Origin: Mycobacterium kyogaense
GTDB taxonomy: Bacteria > Actinomycetota > Actinomycetes > Mycobacteriales > Mycobacteriaceae
Assembly (NCBI RefSeq): GCF_003254575.1
Contig: NZ_QJUA01000040.1
Span: 1-51,838 of the forward strand
Direction of reading: 5' to 3'
Length of the DNA: 51,838 bases
In this document: piece by piece, positions 18,508 through 25,861 of the stretch
How positions within the stretch are numbered: position 1 is the stretch's first letter
How the letters are laid out: each line of letters opens with the position of its first letter
The notes under the pieces: model-generated
What the model saw: only the letters and a program-made list of their open reading frames with translations
Told to the model about the DNA's origin: nothing
Database searches by the model: none
Made by a program: the position numbers and the translations under genes

Positions 18508-18581
18508 GGGGCGGTAGCTCAGTCGGTTAGAGCCGTGGACTCATAATCCATTGGTCGTGGGTTCGAGCCCCACCCGCCCCA
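18508..18581 (+). tRNA. tRNA-Met (CAT), integration target of the element
   Basis: Complete 74-nt cloverleaf: acceptor GGGGCGG/CCGCCCC, D arm GCTC/GAGC, anticodon loop CTCATAA (CAT), T arm GTGGG/CCCAC, discriminator A, no CCA. The paired first base indicates an elongator Met tRNA; an Ile2 (lysidine-modified CAT) tRNA cannot be fully excluded. The 3' half from the anticodon loop onward recurs at 31351-31392, marking an integrated element. Confidence 0.93.
18540..18581 (+). repeat. attL: tRNA 3'-half direct repeat
   Basis: 42 bp from the anticodon loop to the discriminator base, repeated at 31351-31392 with three differences. The first 18 bp, CTCATAATCCATTGGTCG, are identical and probably contain the crossover. 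Two of the differences are a compensating pair in the T stem (T-A here, C-G in attR), so both copies would fold; the third is the last acceptor base. Confidence 0.88.
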
Positions 18582-18738
18582 CACAGTATTTGTGCTGATC
18601 AGCGACATTTATGGCTCACGTCTGCCCCTTGCTGAAGCATCAGATTTCAAGATCATCACCGCACTTTCGCCGCACGCGTGCGATCCGGTTGCCAGCCAGC
18701 AAACGTGTGTCATGACCAGGGGTGTCGGCCTCGCTGGC

Positions 18739-18750
18739 TATGGTGCATTT
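18739..18750 (+). promoter_or_regulatory. -10 box of a probable leaderless promoter
   Basis: TATGGT (TANNNT) at 18739-18744 ends 6 nt before GTG 18751 and there is no Shine-Dalgarno, so transcription would begin at or beside the start codon. The stretch 18582-18738 between the tRNA and this box has no other feature I can name. Confidence 0.4.
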
Positions 18751-19455
18751 GTGGCCAATCCTGCCGAATTGCTGTTAGCTCAGTTCCACCAGTGGGATGG
18801 TGCTGGACAAAAACCAATAAAGAGTCATAGAGGGATGGATTCTGCCAAGAGGGTCGAAAACCTACGGCGACACGAACTCGCAATGGCGCACATCAGCGCC
18901 ATCCGCGAGCTGTTGAGAGTGCTTTCCACAACGAATGGCGTCGACTATTCGATATACGAAAACACCATTCCCGAGTGGACGGAAATGGTACTCAATTACG
19001 CGAATTCCTGGGACAACAGGTCCAGCGTAGGAACACCGAACTTTTCACCAACCGCCTTGGCGCATCTTCAGACATTATGTCCGCAGATTGCACCAATTGT
19101 GCCTCGCTATACGGCAGAACAGCGCGAATCGCTGACAGAAACCTTTGATAGCATTTTGACGCTGCTGGTTGATGACAACACCTTGCCGAAAGCTCTGCAA
19201 TCTCACTTTGCTCTGATTCTGGGTCACATGAAGCAGACGCTTGTCGAATACAACATATCCGGTGACTTTGAGCTGTATCGGGCGAACGTCACGCTCACCA
19301 CTTTAGTCGAGGCGGCGTCGAAGAAGACCAGATCGAAAGACCTACGAAACCGCTGGCGCGAGATTGGACTTCAGCTCGTTTGGCCTACCGTTGCAACTGC
19401 CGCCATCGAGGCTGGATCTATTTATGCGCAATATCAGCTAGGGATGCTGACCTAG
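18751..19455 (+). CDS. Unknown protein, left-end cargo gene of the element
   Basis: About 234 residues from GTG 18751 (VANPAELLLAQFHQWD); ATG 18712 and GTG 18592 are in-frame alternatives. I recognise no family. The protein looks cytoplasmic and mostly helical, with an amphipathic stretch SAKRVENLRRHELAMAHISAIRELLRVL, a central EWTEMVLNYANSW segment and a weakly hydrophobic C-terminus (LQLVWPTVATAAIEAGSIYAQY). Codon use and base composition are clearly unlike the chromosome. It has its own promoter and lies between attL and the structural module, the usual position of accessory (often anti-phage or superinfection-exclusion) genes; function is inference only. The next gene starts 37 nt downstream. 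Confidence 0.65.
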   Translation: MANPAELLLAQFHQWDGAGQKPIKSHRGMDSAKRVENLRRHELAMAHISAIRELLRVLSTTNGVDYSIYENTIPEWTEMVLNYANSWDNRSSVGTPNFSPTALAHLQTLCPQIAPIVPRYTAEQRESLTETFDSILTLLVDDNTLPKALQSHFALILGHMKQTLVEYNISGDFELYRANVTLTTLVEAASKKTRSKDLRNRWREIGLQLVWPTVATAAIEAGSIYAQYQLGMLT

Positions 19456-19479
19456 GTAACGGTGGATCGGGAGCGCAGG

Positions 19480-19491
19480 TACAGTAAAAAG
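19480..19491 (+). promoter_or_regulatory. -10 box of a second leaderless-type promoter
   Basis: TACAGT (TANNNT) at 19480-19485 with exactly 6 nt (AAAAAG) to ATG 19492, the same geometry as at 18739. This supports ATG 19492 as the start of the next gene rather than GTG 19462. Confidence 0.4.
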
Positions 19492-19854
19492 ATGCGATAT
19501 GTATCCGAAGACGACCAGCGTTTATTCATTAGTGAGATCCCAAATTTGCCGCCGAACTCGTTCGACCTCGACGCAAAGTTCGAACCTTATCTTGTCGCTG
19601 GGACTGATCGTGTTTACCTCGCAAGAATGATTTTTGCGTTCGTCAAGGCGCGGAATGAATCAATCGCTTACCGCCCAATCGCAAAACGTGACTTCTTCGA
19701 GTACCTCAATAGTTCGGACGAGCTGCAATCCGTGTGGCCGACCCTGGACCGTGACTTCCAGGTTGCCTGGGATCGCGCAACAGAAATTGAGCTCTTGACC
19801 AAGGTCGAACGCGACAGCGGCGACGAACTTGGCTACGTCATGGCCATCGAATAA
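19492..19854 (+). CDS. Unknown small acidic protein of the element
   Basis: A 120-residue protein of no family I recognise, starting MRYVSEDDQRLFISEIP. It is acidic, without signal peptide or membrane segment. GTG 19462 would add ten residues but lies ahead of a -10-like box. It follows the preceding unknown gene on the same strand and is convergent with the capsid module (10 nt between stops), so it may work with its neighbour as a two-gene cargo. No repeats or cysteine motifs are present. Confidence 0.6.
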   Translation: MRYVSEDDQRLFISEIPNLPPNSFDLDAKFEPYLVAGTDRVYLARMIFAFVKARNESIAYRPIAKRDFFEYLNSSDELQSVWPTLDRDFQVAWDRATEIELLTKVERDSGDELGYVMAIE

Positions 19855-19864
19855 GTGAGCTGTT

Positions 19865-20293
19865 CTATCGGCGCACCCGACGTGAGGCCTTGACCTGGCT
19901 GCGGTAACCGGCGGTGAGCGCTTCTGCTTCGCGGCGCGCGTTGTTCGCGTTGAACGCGGGCGCGTTCATCACCGATGTGGGGAACGCTGACGCGCGCAGA
20001 GAAACGAGTTTGGCGTGATCGGCGCGTGCGCGTGCAACGTGGGCGCGCTCAATGCGCCGGCGAGCCGGGGCAGTCCGCACCCGTGAAGACGGTCGAGATT
20101 GGCTGACGACCACCACCACGGCCACCGCAGTCCCCGCCAGGGCGGCGGTCTTCACCGTCGAGCGGGTGACACGGCGAGCCCGTTGACGGCGCAACGCGGC
20201 CACCCGTGCCGGATGGGGTTTAGCAGAATTCACTCCGCTGGGAGTACGTGCAAACCGTCCGTGAGCGTCGCGCACGTATCGACGGTTAGCCAT
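19865..20293 (-). CDS. Very basic membrane-segment protein of the capsid module
   Basis: 142 residues starting MANRRYVRDAHGRFARTPSG, an opening often seen in small actinophage proteins (RD-HGRFA). It has a hydrophobic segment TAALAGTAVAVVVVV at about residues 49-63, flanked on both sides by Arg/Lys-rich sequence, and many Arg residues to the end (VKASRRVRR). It is the last gene of the leftward capsid operon, 12 nt after the 37-residue gene. A DNA-condensing, capsid-lining or minor virion role is plausible, but no family is recognised. Confidence 0.6.
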   Translation of the reverse strand: MANRRYVRDAHGRFARTPSGVNSAKPHPARVAALRRQRARRVTRSTVKTAALAGTAVAVVVVVSQSRPSSRVRTAPARRRIERAHVARARADHAKLVSLRASAFPTSVMNAPAFNANNARREAEALTAGYRSQVKASRRVRR

Positions 20294-20305
20294 GTGAGCG
20301 TCCTG

Positions 20306-20419
20306 TCAGCGTTTCTTGCCGGAGCGCGATTTTGCGCGTCGGCCCACTTTGGTGTTGCCCTTCGCGCGGGCCTGTTTGGTGAATTTGGCTCTCGCCGTTT
20401 TCTGCTTTTTGGTGGCCAT
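20306..20419 (-). CDS. 37-residue Lys/Arg-rich peptide
   Basis: ATG 20419 to TGA 20306 encodes 37 residues, about 16 of them Lys or Arg, with no acidic residue at all (MATKKQKTARAKFTKQAR and so on, ending RSGKKR). It resembles protamine-like or ribosomal-tail sequence and would bind nucleic acid. It lies between two genes of the leftward capsid operon in the right orientation with tight spacing, which argues that it is real despite its size. Genome condensation inside the capsid or capsid assembly are possible roles (inference). Confidence 0.55.
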   Translation of the reverse strand: MATKKQKTARAKFTKQARAKGNTKVGRRAKSRSGKKR

Positions 20420-20478
20420 GTCGATAAACCTCTGATCGTCGCTTTCGTGGTGCGGTGTCACCGGCACCGCCCTGGTGG

Positions 20479-20709
20479 TCAGTCCGCCAGATGCGGTCGC
20501 GCACGTCCGGCGTGCGGACGATTTGAGGTAATCGGCACTGGAACACGAATCGACTGCGCAGCGCGCCGGTGAGATCGATCGGCGAGCGGCGCGACCTCAG
20601 TACGGTCACGGGAGAATCCGGGTCCGTACTCAGATGCGTCTTCGCGCAGGGGTTGACGCTTTGCGTCGGCCATCGCATCGAGCAATTTTTGCGGAATCGT
20701 CGCACTCAT
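20479..20709 (-). CDS. Unknown 76-residue protein following the capsid gene
   Basis: ATG 20709 gives MSATIPQKLLDAMADAKRQPL; the rest is Arg/Pro/His-rich and probably disordered. It starts 11 nt after the capsid stop on the same strand, so it is co-transcribed. Position just after a major capsid gene is where small head-completion or decoration proteins often lie, but I recognise no family. A longer overlapping frame on the same strand (20286-20705) conflicts with the 37-residue gene and has no good start. Confidence 0.5.
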   Translation of the reverse strand: MSATIPQKLLDAMADAKRQPLREDASEYGPGFSRDRTEVAPLADRSHRRAAQSIRVPVPITSNRPHAGRARPHLAD

Positions 20710-20720
20710 ATCTTTTGCCC

Positions 20721-21914
20721 CTAGGTTGCGATTGTCGGTGCGACATAGGTTGAGCCGGTGCCGATTTGGATGGCTACGGCTGCGCCGCGCTGACGCACCC
20801 CGGTGCCGAAAGTGCGAATGTAGGTGGAATCCGTAATCGGGTACGGACCGAGACCCGGTACGGCGAGCAATCCGCGATAGACCTCAATCGGGTGTTCGCG
20901 AACACCGATGCAGTTGCGTTCGTTGTTCGGTCCGAACGTTGCCACCACGGCGACGTAACCGGCTGGGATGAACGCTGACTCCACGAGCCACGCGGGGCCA
21001 TAGGAGCCAAGGACTTCGATTCCGTGGAAGTCGCCACTGACCGGTTCACCAATTATATTGTCTGGCTGTAGGTAGGCGGGAGCCTTCTTCGACGGAATGA
21101 ATGAATGTTTGGCGATGATGCCGCTGCTTGGGCGCGACTCCAGGCCCTGACGCCACGACTGGATGTTTTCGCTTTCTATCGAGCTAGCCAAGATGAGCAA
21201 CTGTGACGACGCGTCCACGCCATAGCCTTTAGCGCGGATTGTCTTGATGGCGTCTTCGATGTCACCCGAGTCGATCTGTGCTGCACCGGATTTCCAGTAG
21301 TGCGTGCTGTCGCCAAAGGTGTTTCCGAGGTAGGGCGCGGGGATCTGGCCGTCGAGATTGAAAAGACCCTTACACGCAAACCCTTCGTCGTTGAACTTTT
21401 GCGCCGGATCGAAGAGTCGTTTGAGGATCGTTCCGGTCACCAGACGATTGTCGGAATGAAAGACCGTGTTGATGTGGGCGTACACCTGCTCGGCGGTCAT
21501 CCGCCGGAGTGCCTGCCACGTGAACGCCGATCGAAGGCCGAAATCATTTATTTCAAATCCGAGGATGTAGGCCGATGCGGGAACATTGGCCGCGTTCGGT
21601 ACACCGTATTCCGTCAATCGTTCCATCGGGGGCGACGAGATACCCTGCGGAACGGCTTCGCCGGGAACCGTTGTTCGGTAGGCCAGCAGATCGGAGAGTT
21701 GCGTCCGATGGCTATTCCACTCTTCGAAGCCAGCGACAACGGACTCCCAAATTTCATTGAGGTCGACATTATCAACCGTGCGACTAACGAGAACATCGCC
21801 AGTGCTTGCAATGCCCATTTGCGTCGGTTGTGTGCCGCCGAAAATGGGCAATGAATCCAGGAGCTTCGCATAATCAAAATTGCTAATAACGGGTTTCACT
21901 GCAGTTGCGTTCAT
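20721..21914 (-). CDS. Probable HK97-fold phage major capsid protein
   Basis: A 397-residue protein. Evidence is the order of segments typical of one group of actinophage and firmicute major head proteins: a mid-protein AFTWQALRRMTAEQVYAH helix followed by a DNRLVTGTILKRLFDP spine-helix region, then GLFNLDG, and a C-terminal domain with YRGLLAVPGLGPYPITDSTYIRTFGTG and RGAAVAIQIGTGSTY. No signal peptide or membrane segment. First gene of a leftward operon with three small genes. It is much longer than typical encapsulins (about 265) and no encapsulin cargo gene is nearby. No protease, scaffold or portal gene accompanies it. The fold assignment is from pattern memory, so moderate confidence. 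Confidence 0.7.
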   Translation of the reverse strand: MNATAVKPVISNFDYAKLLDSLPIFGGTQPTQMGIASTGDVLVSRTVDNVDLNEIWESVVAGFEEWNSHRTQLSDLLAYRTTVPGEAVPQGISSPPMERLTEYGVPNAANVPASAYILGFEINDFGLRSAFTWQALRRMTAEQVYAHINTVFHSDNRLVTGTILKRLFDPAQKFNDEGFACKGLFNLDGQIPAPYLGNTFGDSTHYWKSGAAQIDSGDIEDAIKTIRAKGYGVDASSQLLILASSIESENIQSWRQGLESRPSSGIIAKHSFIPSKKAPAYLQPDNIIGEPVSGDFHGIEVLGSYGPAWLVESAFIPAGYVAVVATFGPNNERNCIGVREHPIEVYRGLLAVPGLGPYPITDSTYIRTFGTGVRQRGAAVAIQIGTGSTYVAPTIAT

Positions 21915-22113
21915 TGTCGTCTCACTTTATCGGTTGGCGGCGCGGGCACGCCGTTCCTGTTGCTACCAGTGTACGGCTGTAAGTGTTCTCAATAGTGCTG
22001 CGCTGCAATGGCTTTGCGTGTCCCCCGGGCGACGTTCGGCTGTGTCCTGGCCCATGCCTAGTGTGTTGTAGGGGTCCGCCTCTCTTTGGCCTAGGCGCAT
22101 ACGTCGGGCCCTG

Positions 22114-22142
22114 AATTGGAATGGCTTAGCGCCATTCTAATT
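22114..22142. promoter_or_regulatory. 29-bp palindrome in the divergent control region
   Basis: Left arm AATTGGAATGGC and right arm GCCATTCTAATT are reverse complements with one mismatch, around a 5-bp centre TTAGC. It sits between the capsid gene (leftward) and the excisionase-like gene (rightward), 16 bp upstream of the rightward -35 box, a typical repressor/activator site. The rest of 21915-22113 holds no gene; it is presumably the leftward promoter and leader. Confidence 0.6.
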
Positions 22143-22158
22143 GGGTTAATTCCAGTGC

Positions 22159-22188
22159 TGGACAATCGCGCCCCATTGGCCATAGTAT
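22159..22188 (+). promoter_or_regulatory. Rightward sigma-A-like promoter
   Basis: -35 TGGACA (22159-22164), 18-bp spacer, -10 TAGTAT (22183-22188). It would start transcription near 22195 and give a 5' leader of about 60 nt ahead of the excisionase-like gene. Confidence 0.5.
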
Positions 22189-22212
22189 TGAGAGGGAAAC
22201 GGACAACCCCAC

Positions 22213-22233
22213 CTACGCCGGGGCCTGGCGTAG
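22213..22233 (+). promoter_or_regulatory. Perfect hairpin in the leader of the rightward operon
   Basis: CTACGCC - GGGGCCT - GGCGTAG, a perfect 7-bp stem with a 7-nt loop, inside the predicted leader and 24 nt before GTG 22258. It could be an operator, an attenuator or an mRNA-stabilising stem. Confidence 0.5.
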
Positions 22234-22257
22234 AACCAAACCCGAGAGGGCGAGAAA

Positions 22258-22536
22258 GTGTCTGTTTCTTCGCGTGCGCCGCGTGTGCGCAAACTACCCG
22301 AAGAAGTTGAAAACGAATTATTGAAATATTCCCCAATTGCGTCGGTTAGAACTATAGACGGTGCGGTCGATTATTTCAAGAATGATTTACATATCGAAAT
22401 TTCTAAAAATGCTCTATTCGCCGCAGTGTCACATCGCGAAGTTGACCATGTCAGGCGCGCCAACGCTTTGTACTTTTCGCCTCGCGCGTTGCTGCGGTGG
22501 TTCATGGAGGGTCTTCGCACCGAGGAAAGCGCATGA
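22258..22536 (+). CDS. Small DNA-binding protein, excisionase-like
   Basis: 92 residues from GTG 22258, with GAGAGG 8 nt upstream. N-terminus basic (SSRAPRVRKLPEEV), then a compact domain NDLHIEISKNALFAAVSHREVDHVRRANALYFSPRALLRWFMEG whose end resembles the last helix of MerR/AlpA-type excisionases (LYFSPRALLRWF). First gene of the rightward operon; overlaps the next gene by 4 nt (ATGA). It could be the excisionase or the master regulator of the divergent control region. Confidence 0.6.
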   Translation: MSVSSRAPRVRKLPEEVENELLKYSPIASVRTIDGAVDYFKNDLHIEISKNALFAAVSHREVDHVRRANALYFSPRALLRWFMEGLRTEESA

Positions 22537-23339
22537 GCCACCTGAGCCCTTTCGATCCGAGGTTGACCGACGACCAGCGAGCCAAAGTCGAAGCGTTCGC
22601 GCAACAGCGGGTGACCGAGATGAACGAGCGTTTCGGGCAGGTCGAAAAGCTCAACGATCGACTGATCAGCGAAAAGCTCGATTTCGACATCGATGATGAG
22701 GCGTGGCTTCGCGCAGAGTTTCCGTCGCTGACGGGCCGCGACGACGCTGCGCCGATTGCTGATCAAGAGGAAGCAAGTCTCACGGCGGCACACGATTTGG
22801 TCGACGCGTACTTTTCGGCCTACGTGCCCCAGAAATTCTGGGCGTTCCATTTGGGCGCAGACGGTCTCACCGGTCTGGGCAGATTTTCCGGCCGCAGCAT
22901 CATGCGCAGGTTTCGCAGAGTGGCAGACGAGACATTCGAGGCCTACAGCAAGCCCGACGCATTCGGCGACTCGACGCGTGACCCCAACCGGTCGATGACG
23001 GGTTTTACGGTGGAGTCTGAGAATCTTCCCGCGGTCGGGACTCCTGACACGCGCGTCTATGCCGTCGTGCCGTCTTGGCCGTTTGAGCGACGACCAGTTG
23101 CCACGCTGGCTGAGTTACGGTCATTTTGCCGTGACGCGCAGAGCCACAATTTCTGCGATGTGCGGGTGGGTACCCCATTCTGCAGCGGGACAGACTGGGC
23201 GCATGCAATAGTTCTACCGATTGTGCGATTAGACGTCATTATCTGTATTTCGCTGTGCAGCTCATGCGCGAGAAAGTATCGAAAGTCCGAAGGGCTGGGA
23301 AAAGGCGAAATAGTCGATCCCGATGACGTGCTGGACTAG
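22533..23339 (+). CDS. Unknown 268-residue element protein
   Basis: ATG 22533 overlaps the upstream stop, so it is translationally coupled to the small DNA-binding gene. The N-terminal third (LTDDQRAKVEAFAQQRVTEMNERFGQVEKLNDRL) is charged and helical, probably coiled coil. The C-terminal part has seven cysteines, the last as CISLCSSCARKYRKSEG, which could form a metal site with the earlier FC and FCSG cysteines. I recognise no family. Between replication control and the Prim-Pol gene, it could be a replication accessory or helper-interaction protein (inference). Confidence 0.65.
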   Translation: MSHLSPFDPRLTDDQRAKVEAFAQQRVTEMNERFGQVEKLNDRLISEKLDFDIDDEAWLRAEFPSLTGRDDAAPIADQEEASLTAAHDLVDAYFSAYVPQKFWAFHLGADGLTGLGRFSGRSIMRRFRRVADETFEAYSKPDAFGDSTRDPNRSMTGFTVESENLPAVGTPDTRVYAVVPSWPFERRPVATLAELRSFCRDAQSHNFCDVRVGTPFCSGTDWAHAIVLPIVRLDVIICISLCSSCARKYRKSEGLGKGEIVDPDDVLD

Positions 23340-23427
23340 GTGTAACACACAACTCCACTCCTTCGTGTCATCGCCGTGCTGGTTGAAACCGACTGCTAAG
23401 CAGGGCATTACGTGCAGTGAGACGAGA

Positions 23428-23465
23428 CAACCCCCGAGTCCGTTGACTGCCGTACTCGGGGGTTG
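23428..23465 (+). terminator. 12-bp perfect hairpin, candidate terminator
   Basis: CAACCCCCGAGT and ACTCGGGGGTTG are exact reverse complements separated by 14 nt, about 90 nt after the preceding stop. No U-tract follows, as is common for mycobacterial terminators; it could instead be part of a replication or packaging site. The remainder of the 287-nt gap 23340-23626 shows no gene. Confidence 0.5.
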
Positions 23466-23626
23466 CGCTCGACCCTCGCGGGTCGCGTCCGCTGATAAGC
23501 CTCACCAGAATAACCCGCGCCGGTCACCAATTGTGCACCGCCTGTGCCGTAAATTGATGACCATAGAGATGGCGGGCCGACCTCGTCTCGATCGACCCGC
23601 CAATAGTTCCCAACCAAGAAACTAAA

Positions 23627-25837
23627 ATGACAATAGCAGCTTCTTCCGAAAATTGCAGCGAGCACGATCGCGCCATTCCTGTCGAATTCACACCCGCCCG
23701 CGGAGGCGGATATCACCTGCGGTTGATCATGTCCGACACCGCCGATCGCACCCCGCCCCATGTGCCCGACGTCGGCGGGCTGTCGGCCCACCGCGCGGCC
23801 CTGGCGTATGCGGACGCCGGTCTGTGGGTGCTGCCCGTGGCCAGCGGGAAACACCCCGGGTCGGTGGTGGGCAGGGGGTGGCCCGAACAGAGCACCCGCG
23901 ACCCTGAACTGATCGGGGCCTACTGGGACCGCGACGACGAGCCTGGCATCGCGATCCACTTGGGTCGGTCGCGTCTGGTGGCCGTCGACCTTGACATCGC
24001 CGCAATCCCTGACGAATTCGCGTGGCTGCGCAAAGGACTCTTTCAGTCATCGCGCGGAGGGCGCGACGAACAGGGTCACTACGTTTTCGCGACCACGGAG
24101 ATTTTCCGAAACGTCAAACTCGCCCTGAGTGATGGCCCCGAGATCGGTGATATCAGAACCGGTAACGCGGTCATCTTGGCCCAACCGTCGCCGCATCCCA
24201 AAGCGGGCATCGGAGGGTGTTACCTCTGGCAGCAAAGCGGCGATGTTCCCGAATTGCCCGCAGACGGCCATACCGCCCTGGCGGTGCTTTCCGCCAAGGC
24301 GGGTGGTGTTGGCGATGAGGGTGGGCCGGTCAGCGTCGAAAGAGTCAGAGCGTGGTGCGAAAGCCATACCGCCGAAACCGAGTCGTGGCGGCGAAAAGCC
24401 CTGCGCAACAAATACGCCGAACGCGTCGCAGACGGCGAGAACCGTCACGACGCGATGGTCGGGATTCTCGGTTGGGCCGCGCGTGAGGTGGCACCCGGGC
24501 TGATCTCGGCCGAGGTTTTTCCGGATCTGCGCGCCGACTGGATCGACTCGTATCGCGCAACCGGCGACACCCCCCAACGCGGTGATTTCACCCGAATGGT
24601 TCACGCGGCGATCACAGCCGTTGTGCCCGCCGACGGCGATCCGGCCATGATGGCTGATTTACGCGCTCGCGCTCATCGTGAGTTCGGCACCGATCACCGC
24701 GACGATAGGAATTCCGCACACGACATGCGGGGCTGGCTCGACCAACTCGCAAGCGATGACGCTGCCCAACAGAGCTCTCCGAGTGCGCGGACGCGTTTCG
24801 TTGGTGTCAGCGCCGCCGAGTTGGCCGCACCACTGACGCCGATGCGCTGGCTGATTCGCGATGTCTGGCCGCAACGGTCAGCCGGCGTGTTGGCCGGTGA
24901 GAAAAAGACGTTCAAAACGTGGAATTTGCAGGCAATGGCGCTGGCGGTTTCTGCTGGTGTGCCGTTTCTGGGCACGTTCGCCGTCACGCGTAGCGCTCCG
25001 GTGCTGTATCTGTGCGGTGAGGGTGGCCGCGACGGTTTCGCCAATCGTCACCAGGTCATCGCGGCCCAGTACGGCATCACAAGCGATGATCTGGGCAGTC
25101 TGCCGTTTGTTGCCGAATTCGACACCGATGAACTGACCAGTTCTGAGTTGATCGACGGAGTGAAACGCCACCTCGACCGCCTGCAACCGGAGTTGGTGAT
25201 TCTTGACCCGCTGTATGCCTATCATCCCGCCAGCGTTGAAGCATCGAATCTGTATGCGCGCGGGCCGATGTTGGCCAAACTACGCGAAGGCATCGAAAGC
25301 CACGCCGCGCTGGTCATCGGGGATCACTTCAAAAAGGGCAGCGGCGACGGGTTCGACCTTGACCACATTTCAATGGCCGGTGTGGGCCAGTGGGCCGACT
25401 CCTGGGCGTTGCAGCGTCACCGCACCGAACCGGACGTGGCCAACAATGATTACCGGATCGAAGTGGAGTTTTCGACGCGACGCAGCGGTGGCCGTCGTTG
25501 GCATATCGACTGGCACCTCGACCGTGACCCCGATCCGGATGTGGTGTCATGGGCTCGTGCACGTTGGTCGGTGATTGCACCCACCGCGGCAGCGGTCAAC
25601 CCCGCGCGTGATGTGGAATTGCGCATCATCGCCGAAGTGACACAGTCGCCGTGGACGCTGACCCGTTCCACACTGCTTGCCGCGATCGGTGGACGTCGAG
25701 ACGCAGTGTTCAAAGCGATCACGCGTCTGATCGACGGGTGCGAGCTGGCCGAGCGCGCGCCAGCCACCGGTAAAGGCAAGGCGATGGTGTTGGGTCCGGG
25801 CAAAATCGTGGCGCCAATGCCCGGTGGTGTGCGGTGA
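23627..25837 (+). CDS. Primase-polymerase (Prim-Pol) / AAA+ ATPase replication protein
   Basis: 736 residues in two halves. N-terminal Prim-Pol domain (about 50-200): AALAYADAGLWVLPV, the acidic metal motif LVAVDLD near 117-122, HYVF near 150, and GDIRTGNAVILAQPS near 172-186. C-terminal RepA/AAA_25-type ATPase (about 410-640): unusual Walker A GEKKTFKTW near 423, Walker B LVILDP near 523, and VIGDHFKKGS. A winged-helix-like tail follows. It should prime and unwind element DNA. ATG 23627 is the first codon; ATG 23729 (MSDTADRTPP) may be the real start, as the domain begins after it. A palindrome cluster lies 25 nt downstream, typical for an origin beside its initiator. Confidence 0.82.
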   Translation: MTIAASSENCSEHDRAIPVEFTPARGGGYHLRLIMSDTADRTPPHVPDVGGLSAHRAALAYADAGLWVLPVASGKHPGSVVGRGWPEQSTRDPELIGAYWDRDDEPGIAIHLGRSRLVAVDLDIAAIPDEFAWLRKGLFQSSRGGRDEQGHYVFATTEIFRNVKLALSDGPEIGDIRTGNAVILAQPSPHPKAGIGGCYLWQQSGDVPELPADGHTALAVLSAKAGGVGDEGGPVSVERVRAWCESHTAETESWRRKALRNKYAERVADGENRHDAMVGILGWAAREVAPGLISAEVFPDLRADWIDSYRATGDTPQRGDFTRMVHAAITAVVPADGDPAMMADLRARAHREFGTDHRDDRNSAHDMRGWLDQLASDDAAQQSSPSARTRFVGVSAAELAAPLTPMRWLIRDVWPQRSAGVLAGEKKTFKTWNLQAMALAVSAGVPFLGTFAVTRSAPVLYLCGEGGRDGFANRHQVIAAQYGITSDDLGSLPFVAEFDTDELTSSELIDGVKRHLDRLQPELVILDPLYAYHPASVEASNLYARGPMLAKLREGIESHAALVIGDHFKKGSGDGFDLDHISMAGVGQWADSWALQRHRTEPDVANNDYRIEVEFSTRRSGGRRWHIDWHLDRDPDPDVVSWARARWSVIAPTAAAVNPARDVELRIIAEVTQSPWTLTRSTLLAAIGGRRDAVFKAITRLIDGCELAERAPATGKGKAMVLGPGKIVAPMPGGVR

Positions 25838-25861
25838 GCACCCGAAAACTGGCCGTTCTTC

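Noticed and set aside
20721..21914. Encapsulin nanocompartment
   Set aside because: The protein is much longer than encapsulins, and no peroxidase, ferritin-like or other cargo gene lies nearby; it sits in a phage-like operon.
23428..23465. tRNA-like or riboswitch structure
   Set aside because: A single long stem only, no conserved aptamer core or cloverleaf; called a terminator candidate instead.
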